IMG/VR virus record: IMGVR_UViG_3300028394_000125
Location: 1 to 43,946 of that record
Source: a virus
Length of the DNA stretch: 43,946 nucleotides
Direction: 5' to 3' (one strand)
Shown here one piece after another: positions 8,324-14,633 of this stretch (positions are counted from its first letter, which is position 1; every line of letters begins with the position of its first letter). Both the position numbers and the translations under genes were made by a program. Under the pieces are notes generated by a model that searched no databases, was not told the DNA's origin, and saw only the letters and a list, made by a program, of their open reading frames with translations.

Positions 8324-9148
8324 ATGAACAATAACCCATTAAAACAATATTTTCGCAGACCTGCAATATATTTAAAATTGCCTAGTGAGGGTAAGTTTTA
8401 CCCAGAAAATGCCATTGATTTACCTGAAAATAAAGAACTACCTGTATACCCAATGACAGCTATAGATGAAATAACTAGTAAAACCCCTGACTCCCTGTAT
8501 AGCGGTTTGGCAATTTCTGAAATCATCAAAAGCTGTGTTCCAAATATTAAAGATCCATGGTCTATCCCGACAATTGACTTGGATGCTATATTAATAGCTA
8601 TTAGAGCGGCAACTAATGGAAATATGTTGGACATTGAGTCAACTTGCCCTAGCTGTACTGAAACTTCTTCATATAATGTTAATTTAATTGGATTACTATC
8701 AAAAATAATAGTGAACGGTTACAGGGATAATGTAGCCCTTGATGAAATGACTATTTCTTTCAAACCAATCACATACAAATCTTATAATAAATTAAATCTA
8801 ACACAGTTTGAGCTAGAAAAAAATGTAAGAAAAATGAATGAACTTACATCTGATGAGGAACGAATACAATATTCAAAAGAAATGATGAAACAATTAAATG
8901 ATTTAACCATGCTTCTTGTGTCTGAATCAATTGATAATATTACAACACCTTCATTTGTAGTAAATGAGAAAGAATATATTCTTGATTTTTTACAAAACTG
9001 TGACAGAAACTCATTTGTAAAATTAAAAGAACATACTATAAAATTACGAGAAGATGCTCAATTAAAACCATTACCGGTAAAATGTATACATTGTGAACAT
9101 GAATATAATCAAACTATTGCGTTAAATGTATCTGATTTTTTCGAATAA
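8324..9148 (+). CDS. 26: gp26-like baseplate hub / tail assembly protein
   Basis: A 274-residue protein of the T4 gp26 family, beginning MNNNPLKQYFRRPAIYLKLP and then GKFYP, the conserved N-terminal block. An upstream in-frame ATG at 8294 exists, but the ATG at 8324 has a GGAG ribosome site 5 nt upstream and matches the family start. Two CxxC pairs, CPSC (108-111) and CIHC (254-257), look like a zinc-ribbon pair. T4 gp26 (208 residues) is needed for hub assembly but is poorly placed in the mature structure, so a chaperone role is possible. It is divergent from the tape-measure gene. Its last codons contain TTTTTTC just before the TAA, and a second frame continues downstream in -1: see the frameshift entry. 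Confidence 0.85.
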   Translation: MNNNPLKQYFRRPAIYLKLPSEGKFYPENAIDLPENKELPVYPMTAIDEITSKTPDSLYSGLAISEIIKSCVPNIKDPWSIPTIDLDAILIAIRAATNGNMLDIESTCPSCTETSSYNVNLIGLLSKIIVNGYRDNVALDEMTISFKPITYKSYNKLNLTQFELEKNVRKMNELTSDEERIQYSKEMMKQLNDLTMLLVSESIDNITTPSFVVNEKEYILDFLQNCDRNSFVKLKEHTIKLREDAQLKPLPVKCIHCEHEYNQTIALNVSDFFE

Positions 9149-9184
9149 GGCTTCTGTACCTAGCGCCTGAAGAGATACAGAAGC
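9136..9184 (+). promoter_or_regulatory. Candidate programmed -1 ribosomal frameshift signal
   Basis: The slippery heptamer T TTT TTC occupies 9136-9142 in exactly the X XXY YYZ phase of the gp26 frame (GAT TTT TTC GAA TAA). After a 7-nt spacer, GCTTCTGTA (9150-9158) pairs perfectly with TACAGAAGC (9176-9184) as a 9-bp stem with a 17-nt loop. Slipping -1 leads into a frame that is open until 9372 and encodes a conserved-looking small domain. Heptamer, phase, spacing and stem all fit known -1 signals. Frameshifting of tail assembly chaperone genes next to the tape-measure gene is established for other phages; its use here is inferred. Confidence 0.72.
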
Positions 9185-9372
9185 TCATAGACGATATGGA
9201 AAAAGATACCATGTCAATTAAAGAAAATGCCATACGTATGGCTTGGCATATGCGGGGTGGCGCTAGCTATGAAGATATACTAAACATGTCTACTGAAGAA
9301 CGCAATGCCATATCAAAGTTAATGGAAGATAACTATGATACTACTAAAAAATCAGGGTTACCATTCTTCTAA
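9142..9372 (+). CDS. -1 frame extension of gp26 (or separate small tail protein)
   Basis: The frame is open from just after a TGA at 9133 to TAA 9370-9372. As a -1 frameshift product it would add 76 residues after residue 273 of gp26, giving a 349-residue fusion. If initiated independently, ATG 9196 (58 residues) or ATG 9211 (53 residues) could serve; the latter has only a weak GGAA 9 nt upstream. The C-terminal part, AWHMRGGASYEDILNMS and then KKSGLPFF, resembles small proteins encoded after gp26 in marine T4-like phages. The 18 codons between the slippery site and the first ATG contain no stop, which favours the fusion. A tail assembly chaperone role is inferred from the gene arrangement. 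Confidence 0.7.
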   Translation, partial: RIRLLYLAPEEIQKLIDDMEKDTMSIKENAIRMAWHMRGGASYEDILNMSTEERNAISKLMEDNYDTTKKSGLPFF

Positions 9373-9877
9373 TTAATCCCGTAACTGTTCATTTATCATT
9401 ACGGGTTATCTCTGTAAAGATGAACTTCGTTCATCTAAGAACTCACTTCGTTCGTTCTTAGTTTTTACGGTTATCTATTGTCTTTTACTCTATATCATAT
9501 ATGGACTATATTGCCGCTTTGAAGCCATGGTAGTGCTATTCAGCACTACCAATGGTTAAGGGTATTTGCCATGCCCGTCATCCTTTGTCATCTTTTCCCC
9601 GTCTAATTAGCTATTTGTTGCTACTAAACGCTACCGGTTGCTCTGTAAAGTTATGGGACTGTAGTGAAGCTATCAATGGTTTTTCAATTGATTCTTCAGC
9701 AACGCACTTCTCACCCCGCAAAGATAAAGTAGGGGTGAGCTTGTTGAGGGTTCGCTTTGTCGATTGCCCTCTCGGTATTCCATAGTTATCACTAACTATG
9801 CTTACTCCAGATCCATCAGCGTTCTTACACGCATCTTCAAGGAGGTCTTGCAGCCAAGACAACGAATTTTTATTTGA
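9373..9877. other. Hairpin-dense intergenic region, no convincing gene
   Basis: This 505-nt gap lies between convergent gene blocks. It contains eight short perfect or near-perfect inverted repeats: 9378-9384/9399-9405, 9418-9425/9429-9436, 9435-9442/9454-9461 (followed by T5, listed as a terminator), 9525-9537/9542-9555 (13 bp with one bulge), 9672-9677/9687-9692, 9710-9717/9732-9739, 9781-9788/9793-9800 and 9845-9850/9855-9860. An 83-codon minus-strand frame (9862-9611) starts only at TTG without a ribosome site and is not believed. No tRNA cloverleaf was found. The density of stems suggests a structured RNA or a mosaic of palindromic elements. Confidence 0.55.
9435..9466 (+). terminator. 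Rho-independent terminator after the gp26 unit
   Basis: CTAAGAAC (9435-9442) and GTTCTTAG (9454-9461) form an 8-bp stem with an 11-nt loop, directly followed by TTTTT (9462-9466). It lies about 60 nt after the stop of the gp26 -1 frame and would end that plus-strand transcript. An adjacent hairpin (9418-9436) with a 3-nt loop overlaps its first two bases. Confidence 0.7.
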
Positions 9878-10432
9878 TTATGTTGTTGAGATATTGATAA
9901 CAGTTTGATTTGACGTGGTGTCTGGTGTTGCCGAATAGGTCTTTAATAATGTACTGTTGTGTTGAAAAAAGTCATCAAATTCAACGATTAGCCAATCGCC
10001 AAACTTGCTTGACGAATAATAGACAAAGTTGTCTGTTATCCATGTTGAGCCGCATTGCACGGCAACATAACGACCTTTTCTATTAAACTTCATAAACAAT
10101 AAATTTACATCACCGGTATCGGCAACATCCATTAATTGTTCAATCCATGTATTTATTACTTTACAGTCGCCTGAAAGTAGTAAGTGAAAAGGGAAGTCTG
10201 CATAAAATTTGCATTCAATGTTCATTTTACTGAAACTTTGACCGGGTACAATATCACCTTTGAAAGAACGTACTTGTCCCTCATGTAATATTGCTGTTCT
10301 ATGCTGATTTTTACCACCAATGTAAGCTCCAGATCCGGGTGCTCTTATAAAGCTTTCGCCATATAGGTCAGAAAGAAACTTTGCAACTTCTCTCTCAAAT
10401 CCTGATCCTTTAGCCTTCTGTGGTGATGTCAT
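9878..10432 (-). CDS. PD-(D/E)XK nuclease, Holliday-junction-resolvase-like
   Basis: From ATG 10432 this is a 184-residue protein. The frame extends to a TTG at 10480 inside gp46, but the ATG gives MTSPQKAKGSGFEREVAKFL, a normal N-terminus for the fold. Visible active-site residues are Glu13 (in GFEREV), Asp60 (KGDIVP) and Glu73-Cys-Lys75 (NIECKF), with an RAPGSGA loop at 30-36. This order matches archaeal Hjc-type resolvases and related PD-(D/E)XK nucleases. It is the last gene of the gp55-47-46 block, so it likely acts on recombination or replication intermediates; T4 uses the unrelated gp49 for that job. Resolvase function rather than another nuclease activity is inferred from context. Confidence 0.7.
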   Translation of the reverse strand: MTSPQKAKGSGFEREVAKFLSDLYGESFIRAPGSGAYIGGKNQHRTAILHEGQVRSFKGDIVPGQSFSKMNIECKFYADFPFHLLLSGDCKVINTWIEQLMDVADTGDVNLLFMKFNRKGRYVAVQCGSTWITDNFVYYSSSKFGDWLIVEFDDFFQHNSTLLKTYSATPDTTSNQTVINISTT

Positions 10433-10466
10433 GTTAATACTTATCTGTCTCTGTGTCTCTTTGAAA

Positions 10467-12539
10467 TTATTCTGTGTCAACTGCTGTTGAATAACTTGTA
10501 AAGCCGTTTTCTTTAATCACTTTAAGAACACTAGGCACACGCCCAGCTAATTCTTCACGGTGACTTACAAGCCAAATACTTTTCTGTCTGCGTCGGCTCA
10601 TGTCTTTAAGAATCGCAATAGCATTCTCAACACCCATCGTGTCAAGACCACTATCAATCAGTTCATCAATAAACAATGTATTAATAGGACGATATAAACT
10701 CTCCCATACATCTCTAAACGCAAAACTCAAGCCAAGAATCAATCGGTTACGCTCACCACGACTTAAGTTATCAAAGTCAAGTTCACGACCGAGCTCGGTA
10801 ATCTCAACTTGTAAATCATTTTGAAAGATAACCTGATGTGGTAAACCAATCTTGTCTAAGTAATGTGTCAATCGTTGATTCAAGTAACTTAAGTTCTGGT
10901 CAATAATCTTTTTACGAACAAAACTGTCTTTGCTAACTAACAAATCTAACAAGAACTTCTGATGATCCATTGTCCTTGTCAATCTGTTGATAGCATCAAA
11001 GTCAATAGATTGTAATGCGTTACTCTCCATCTCTACTACTTGTTCATAATATGGATCAGTTTCATTATCTTTACTACCAATCTGAGTTAGTAAACTATTA
11101 ACAGTAGACCTATGTTCAACCGCTTCTGCTTCTGTATCATATATTGTTATAGGTTGGGGCCCTAATTCAACATAACTTAACTCATTAAGTTGTTCACTAA
11201 ATGGATTAGATTCTTTCCTCTTATCTTCCCATACTTTCTTTAAGTTAGCTACATCACCGCTATGACGAATGGCTTCTGCTTCTGTTTTGTATTTTGGAGT
11301 AGGTTTAGGACCAATATCTTTTAATGCTAATTGATTAGTCTCTAAATGATCTTCCATCATTGCTAAATCAGCTTTTGTATTTTCAAGTAACGTAGTCTTT
11401 TCTAACGTAACTTCTAAATGCTTATCATCATGGAAATCTTGACCACATGCATAACACTTATGATCCTCTAATTCTTTAATTTCCCGAACCAATTTCTCAA
11501 TTAATTTTTTTTCTTTTGTGATATTTTTATTTTGGGTGTCAATTGCTGTGGCAATAATCTTTTGGTCAGCTTCATCTTTTATCCACTCTTTTAAGTCAGC
11601 CCATGCTTTGAGTTCGGCTTCAATGTCATACTCATTCTTGCGTAGGTATGTAGTATGTGCTACTGTAATATCAGTATCATGTTTTTGTTGCCATGCGGTA
11701 GAACGTGCAACTAACGCATTGTATGTATCCTGTACTTCTTTTTGTTTAGCCCAAACATTCAAATCTTTATGTGCTAGTAGTTCTGCTTCAATATCAATCT
11801 TGCTCAATTCATCATAGTCAGCAACTAATTTAGCAAGATCCTCATCATGCTTTGCTTTCCATAACTTCTGTCTACGTTTGAAACTTTCAATCTGTTCAGC
11901 TACACGTTTGTTAGCTTCTTCAATACCTTTTACACGATATTCTTCTTGTTGTATACTGTCTTTGCTATCACGGATCATATTCTTAATGACCTCAGCTTTT
12001 TCACTTAACAAAGTAATACCAAGTAATTGTTCAATGATATCACGTTGATCATTAGTTTTCAGTGCTAAAAACGGTTCACTATATGTATTCAATACAACAA
12101 TATGTTTGAACATATCGGCACTCATGTGAATAACACTTTCAATAGCTACTTGTGTTTCTTTATTCTCACCCTGTGCATCGTCAGTATTCTTTTGTAAATC
12201 GTTGTTTACATAGAATCGTAAGATGTTGGGCTTGCGACCTCGTTCAATCTTATACTCAATGCCATCTACACTAAACTCTAGTGTGACCATCATGTTTTTA
12301 CCATTAGTACGATTAACTAGGTTATCTTTACGAATACTATTGATTGGTACACCGAACAGGGCGTAGGATAAACCCTGAATGAGGGTAGTCTTACCTGTAC
12401 CATTACGAGCACCATCACCACCTAAGTCTAAGTTCTCACCTAGAATAAGTGTTAAGTCTTGTCGATCAAAACAAACTGCTTGTGTTACTTGTCCAATTGA
12501 TAAAAAGTTTCGTAATGTAATATTCTTTAATGTAATCAT
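10467..12539 (-). CDS. 46: Recombination nuclease ATPase subunit, gp46 (Rad50/SbcC-like)
   Basis: A 690-residue SMC-type ATPase that pairs with gp47 to resect DNA ends for recombination-dependent replication. Walker A is GARNGTGKTT (43-52). The zinc hook CYAC lies at 362-365, midway along the coiled coil. The ABC signature NLSRGERNRL is at 591-600, Walker B TLFIDE at 621-626, and the H-loop histidine at 660. T4 gp46 has 560 residues; the extra length is in the coiled-coil arms, which show two internal duplications: DIEAEL at 249 and 305, and a TEAEA block with 50-residue period at about 410 and 460. Its ATG overlaps the gp47 stop as ATGA (12536-12539), indicating translational coupling. All key residues are intact. 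Confidence 0.96.
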   Translation of the reverse strand: MITLKNITLRNFLSIGQVTQAVCFDRQDLTLILGENLDLGGDGARNGTGKTTLIQGLSYALFGVPINSIRKDNLVNRTNGKNMMVTLEFSVDGIEYKIERGRKPNILRFYVNNDLQKNTDDAQGENKETQVAIESVIHMSADMFKHIVVLNTYSEPFLALKTNDQRDIIEQLLGITLLSEKAEVIKNMIRDSKDSIQQEEYRVKGIEEANKRVAEQIESFKRRQKLWKAKHDEDLAKLVADYDELSKIDIEAELLAHKDLNVWAKQKEVQDTYNALVARSTAWQQKHDTDITVAHTTYLRKNEYDIEAELKAWADLKEWIKDEADQKIIATAIDTQNKNITKEKKLIEKLVREIKELEDHKCYACGQDFHDDKHLEVTLEKTTLLENTKADLAMMEDHLETNQLALKDIGPKPTPKYKTEAEAIRHSGDVANLKKVWEDKRKESNPFSEQLNELSYVELGPQPITIYDTEAEAVEHRSTVNSLLTQIGSKDNETDPYYEQVVEMESNALQSIDFDAINRLTRTMDHQKFLLDLLVSKDSFVRKKIIDQNLSYLNQRLTHYLDKIGLPHQVIFQNDLQVEITELGRELDFDNLSRGERNRLILGLSFAFRDVWESLYRPINTLFIDELIDSGLDTMGVENAIAILKDMSRRRQKSIWLVSHREELAGRVPSVLKVIKENGFTSYSTAVDTE

Positions 12540-13549
12540 AGGTTATTATAAATGTCCAACAATAGTTTTTTGTCAAAAGTATTTGATTCAATAGAATTAA
12601 TTTGGTCAATGACAATTTGGTCAACTGATTCAAATCGTAATCCATCTGACCCAGCTATCTCTGTTTGTTCTGCTTTCATTGGTATCAATGCCATTTCTCT
12701 TAATTTATGTTCTGGGATTAATGTTTCTCTAATGAAGTTAGCTTCTTCATAACTAATATCAATGTCAAGATGTACTCTAACATGACTGTCAATCAATAGC
12801 AAGCCCTCAGGGTTTTCTAGTACATCACTTAGTTTATATACACGATATAATGGTTGTCTAGGCCAACTAAAGAATTGCGGATCTTGGCCCCATTCAAGTA
12901 TCATCATACCACGTGCATCATCTCCGGCGTCAGCATAGTTATGCGGGAAAGCGTTACCTATATACCACACATTCTTTTTACTTTGACGTTTATGGAAATG
13001 ACCACTGAATACTAAATCTGTGTTTGGAAAAGAATCCATATTAATATCACCATGATCAGGCATTAATATTTGTGCATTCATGTAAAAATTGGGAAGCTCA
13101 AAATGTCCAAATATATATTTAGATTTTAATTTTTTAATTTGTTTTGCCTCATCACCTACTAGCCATGGACAAATAGTCACATCACCTTCAGTAAAAATAT
13201 CATTAATAACATGAACATTTGGAAGATATCCTGCCCATAATACACTATGAACGTCACGTTTTTCTCTATAGTATAAATCATGGTTACCTGTTAAAAAGAA
13301 CACTTGAGTAAAATTAGAATTTAATAGTTCTAAACATTGCATAGAGTAATGGAGACTATGTATGTTAATACTTGCGCGGTGATTATGCCAATCCCCACAT
13401 ATAATTGCAGTATCACACCCCTCATCTTTTGCTTTGGATATAAACCACGTAACAAAATTCAAACAGTCCTCATTGTGAACTATACTATTTGATTTTAGAC
13501 CAATGTGAAGATCAGTCATTACTGCCGCTTTTTTAAATAGATTACTCAT
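12536..13549 (-). CDS. 47: Recombination nuclease subunit, gp47 (Mre11/SbcD-like)
   Basis: A 337-residue calcineurin-type metallophosphoesterase, matching T4 gp47 (339 residues). Metal-binding motifs are complete: DLH (Asp13, His15), GDWHNH (Asp53, His55), GNHD (Asn89, His90) and GHFH at 183-186 (His184, His186), with His149 in a further GHF. It forms the gp46/gp47 complex. The start is uncertain: the ATG at 13549 has no ribosome site and lies only 6 nt after a TATAAT, so it could be leaderless; ATG at residue 11 would leave just two residues before the DLH motif. The 4-nt overlap with gp46 couples their expression. Confidence 0.95.
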   Translation of the reverse strand: MSNLFKKAAVMTDLHIGLKSNSIVHNEDCLNFVTWFISKAKDEGCDTAIICGDWHNHRASINIHSLHYSMQCLELLNSNFTQVFFLTGNHDLYYREKRDVHSVLWAGYLPNVHVINDIFTEGDVTICPWLVGDEAKQIKKLKSKYIFGHFELPNFYMNAQILMPDHGDINMDSFPNTDLVFSGHFHKRQSKKNVWYIGNAFPHNYADAGDDARGMMILEWGQDPQFFSWPRQPLYRVYKLSDVLENPEGLLLIDSHVRVHLDIDISYEEANFIRETLIPEHKLREMALIPMKAEQTEIAGSDGLRFESVDQIVIDQINSIESNTFDKKLLLDIYNNL

Positions 13550-13555
13550 ATGTTT

Positions 13556-13584
13556 ATTATATAGGATATGGCACTACAAAGCAA
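13556..13584 (-). promoter_or_regulatory. Sigma-70-type promoter for gp47-gp46
   Basis: On the minus strand TTGCTT (13584-13579) is followed after exactly 17 nt by a perfect TATAAT (13561-13556). It lies in the 49-nt gap after gp55. The -35 hexamer is identical to that upstream of gp55. The start point would fall at or next to the first ATG of gp47, implying little or no leader. This would be an early or middle promoter read by host polymerase. Confidence 0.5.
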
Positions 13585-13598
13585 TGCCATTGGACAAA

Positions 13599-14510
13599 TT
13601 ATTCTTCGTAAACTGTACTGCTTGACCCAGAGCCTTGACGACTCCAACTTGGGTTAAGACCGTTAATTTCTAAGATATCATCACGTATGTTTTGATTACG
13701 CTTTTCAGTATTCAATACACGACAGAAGCTATTTGTTATAGCAGCCGTGTAATAAGCGAATGGGTTTGCTGATTTAGCTTCATTGAAACGTAAACCAACG
13801 TATGTTAATTGTAAGATAGCACTGTTACGCATTTCATCATTGTATGTATACCCACGCCAATTATATTTCATTGCGTATTTTTCGCACATCATAATATACA
13901 TACGGGCAAGTTTGTTTGTGATTTTACCATGTTCTTTATTAAAAGAACCAGTTGGTAGATCACCTTGCCAATGACTTTTGCCCACACAATAGAATGTATT
14001 GTTCTCGTCAATTTTATAATGTTGGAATGGGGGAAAGTTAACTTTAACATGAACCATGTCATCTACTTCAGCTTTAGTTGTATTATCTTCTAGGTCAGCA
14101 AAAATCTCATCTGGATTTGGTTCTTCAAACTCAAAGATATCTTTTGCTGTTTTCTTTTTAACTGTTTTTCTAGGTTGTTTTGGTGCAACTGGAACATGAT
14201 CCCAATTCATTACACGAAATACCAAATCTGTTAGTTGAATTGAATCAGGGGAAACTGAATCTTTACTACCTTGTTCTAAACTTAAACGTAATGCACGTGT
14301 TTCTTTTGCTACTTGAATTGTTTCAGGTTTGAAAGCGTATGCTAGACTTTCATCAATTGGTGCTTGGGGCATATCTACTATAAAGTCATACCTATGATAT
14401 TCTGGTTTAGTAAAACAACAATATGCGTTTTTACTTTCATGTATTTCTTTTAGAATATCTTTGTTATTAAGATAGTTTACAGGTTTGCGTGGTGCGGGTA
14501 ATAGAGACAT
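13599..14510 (-). CDS. 55: Late-transcription sigma factor, gp55-like
   Basis: A 303-residue protein whose C-terminal third is the T4 gp55 region: LARMYIMMCEKYAMKYNWRG, then DEMRNSAILQLTYVGLRFNE and NPFAYYTAAITNSFCRVLNTE. NPFAYx(n)FxRxxxxEK is the sigma region 2-like block that recognises the TATAAATA late promoter. T4 gp55 has 185 residues; here about 150 extra N-terminal residues include a Lys-rich stretch (RKTVKKKTAKDIFEF) and acidic segments of unknown use. The frame reaches ATG 14543, but ATG 14510 (MSLLPAPRKPVNYL) has AAGGA 4 nt upstream and lies downstream of the predicted start of transcription, so it is preferred. It should direct the late promoters in this window. Divergent from the baseplate operon. 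Confidence 0.88.
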   Translation of the reverse strand: MSLLPAPRKPVNYLNNKDILKEIHESKNAYCCFTKPEYHRYDFIVDMPQAPIDESLAYAFKPETIQVAKETRALRLSLEQGSKDSVSPDSIQLTDLVFRVMNWDHVPVAPKQPRKTVKKKTAKDIFEFEEPNPDEIFADLEDNTTKAEVDDMVHVKVNFPPFQHYKIDENNTFYCVGKSHWQGDLPTGSFNKEHGKITNKLARMYIMMCEKYAMKYNWRGYTYNDEMRNSAILQLTYVGLRFNEAKSANPFAYYTAAITNSFCRVLNTEKRNQNIRDDILEINGLNPSWSRQGSGSSSTVYEE

Positions 14511-14531
14511 AGTTTCCTTGTTATTGTGTGT

Positions 14532-14560
14532 AGTGTAACACATTAGTTGCAGAAAAGCAA
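14532..14560 (-). promoter_or_regulatory. Sigma-70-type promoter for gp55
   Basis: On the minus strand TTGCTT (14560-14555) is followed after 17 nt by TACACT (14537-14532), preceded by TGT, an extended -10. The leader would be about 15 nt and include AAGGA before ATG 14510. A late factor made from a host-type promoter is the expected order of events. Confidence 0.45.
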
Positions 14561-14594
14561 CGATTTTTTAGTGAAAAGGGTAAAAATACTACTT

Positions 14595-14611
14595 TTATTT
14601 AGCGATAAATA
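14595..14611. promoter_or_regulatory. Back-to-back late promoter motifs between gp55 and the baseplate operon
   Basis: Plus-strand GATAAATA (14604-14611) is the best late-promoter match in the window and lies 22 nt before the ATG at 14634. On the opposite strand CTAAATAA (14602-14595) directly abuts it, pointing toward gp55. The plus element would drive the long baseplate operon; the minus one could give late re-synthesis of gp55. The minus element is 84 nt from the gp55 ATG, so it is the weaker call. Confidence 0.5.
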
Positions 14612-14633
14612 TAAGTAAGGATAACAACATATT

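Noticed and set aside
9611-9862. 83-codon minus-strand frame downstream of the nuclease gene
   Set aside because: It starts only at a TTG with no ribosome site, overlaps several hairpins, and its LTPTLSLRG stretch looks like translation of a REP-like palindrome.
9373-9877. tRNA gene in the intergenic gap
   Set aside because: Several stem-loops were inspected on both strands, but none is arranged as a cloverleaf with a T-arm GTTC and an acceptor stem.
10433-10480. TTG start for the nuclease, overlapping gp46
   Set aside because: The in-frame ATG at 10432 gives a complete fold and avoids the overlap.
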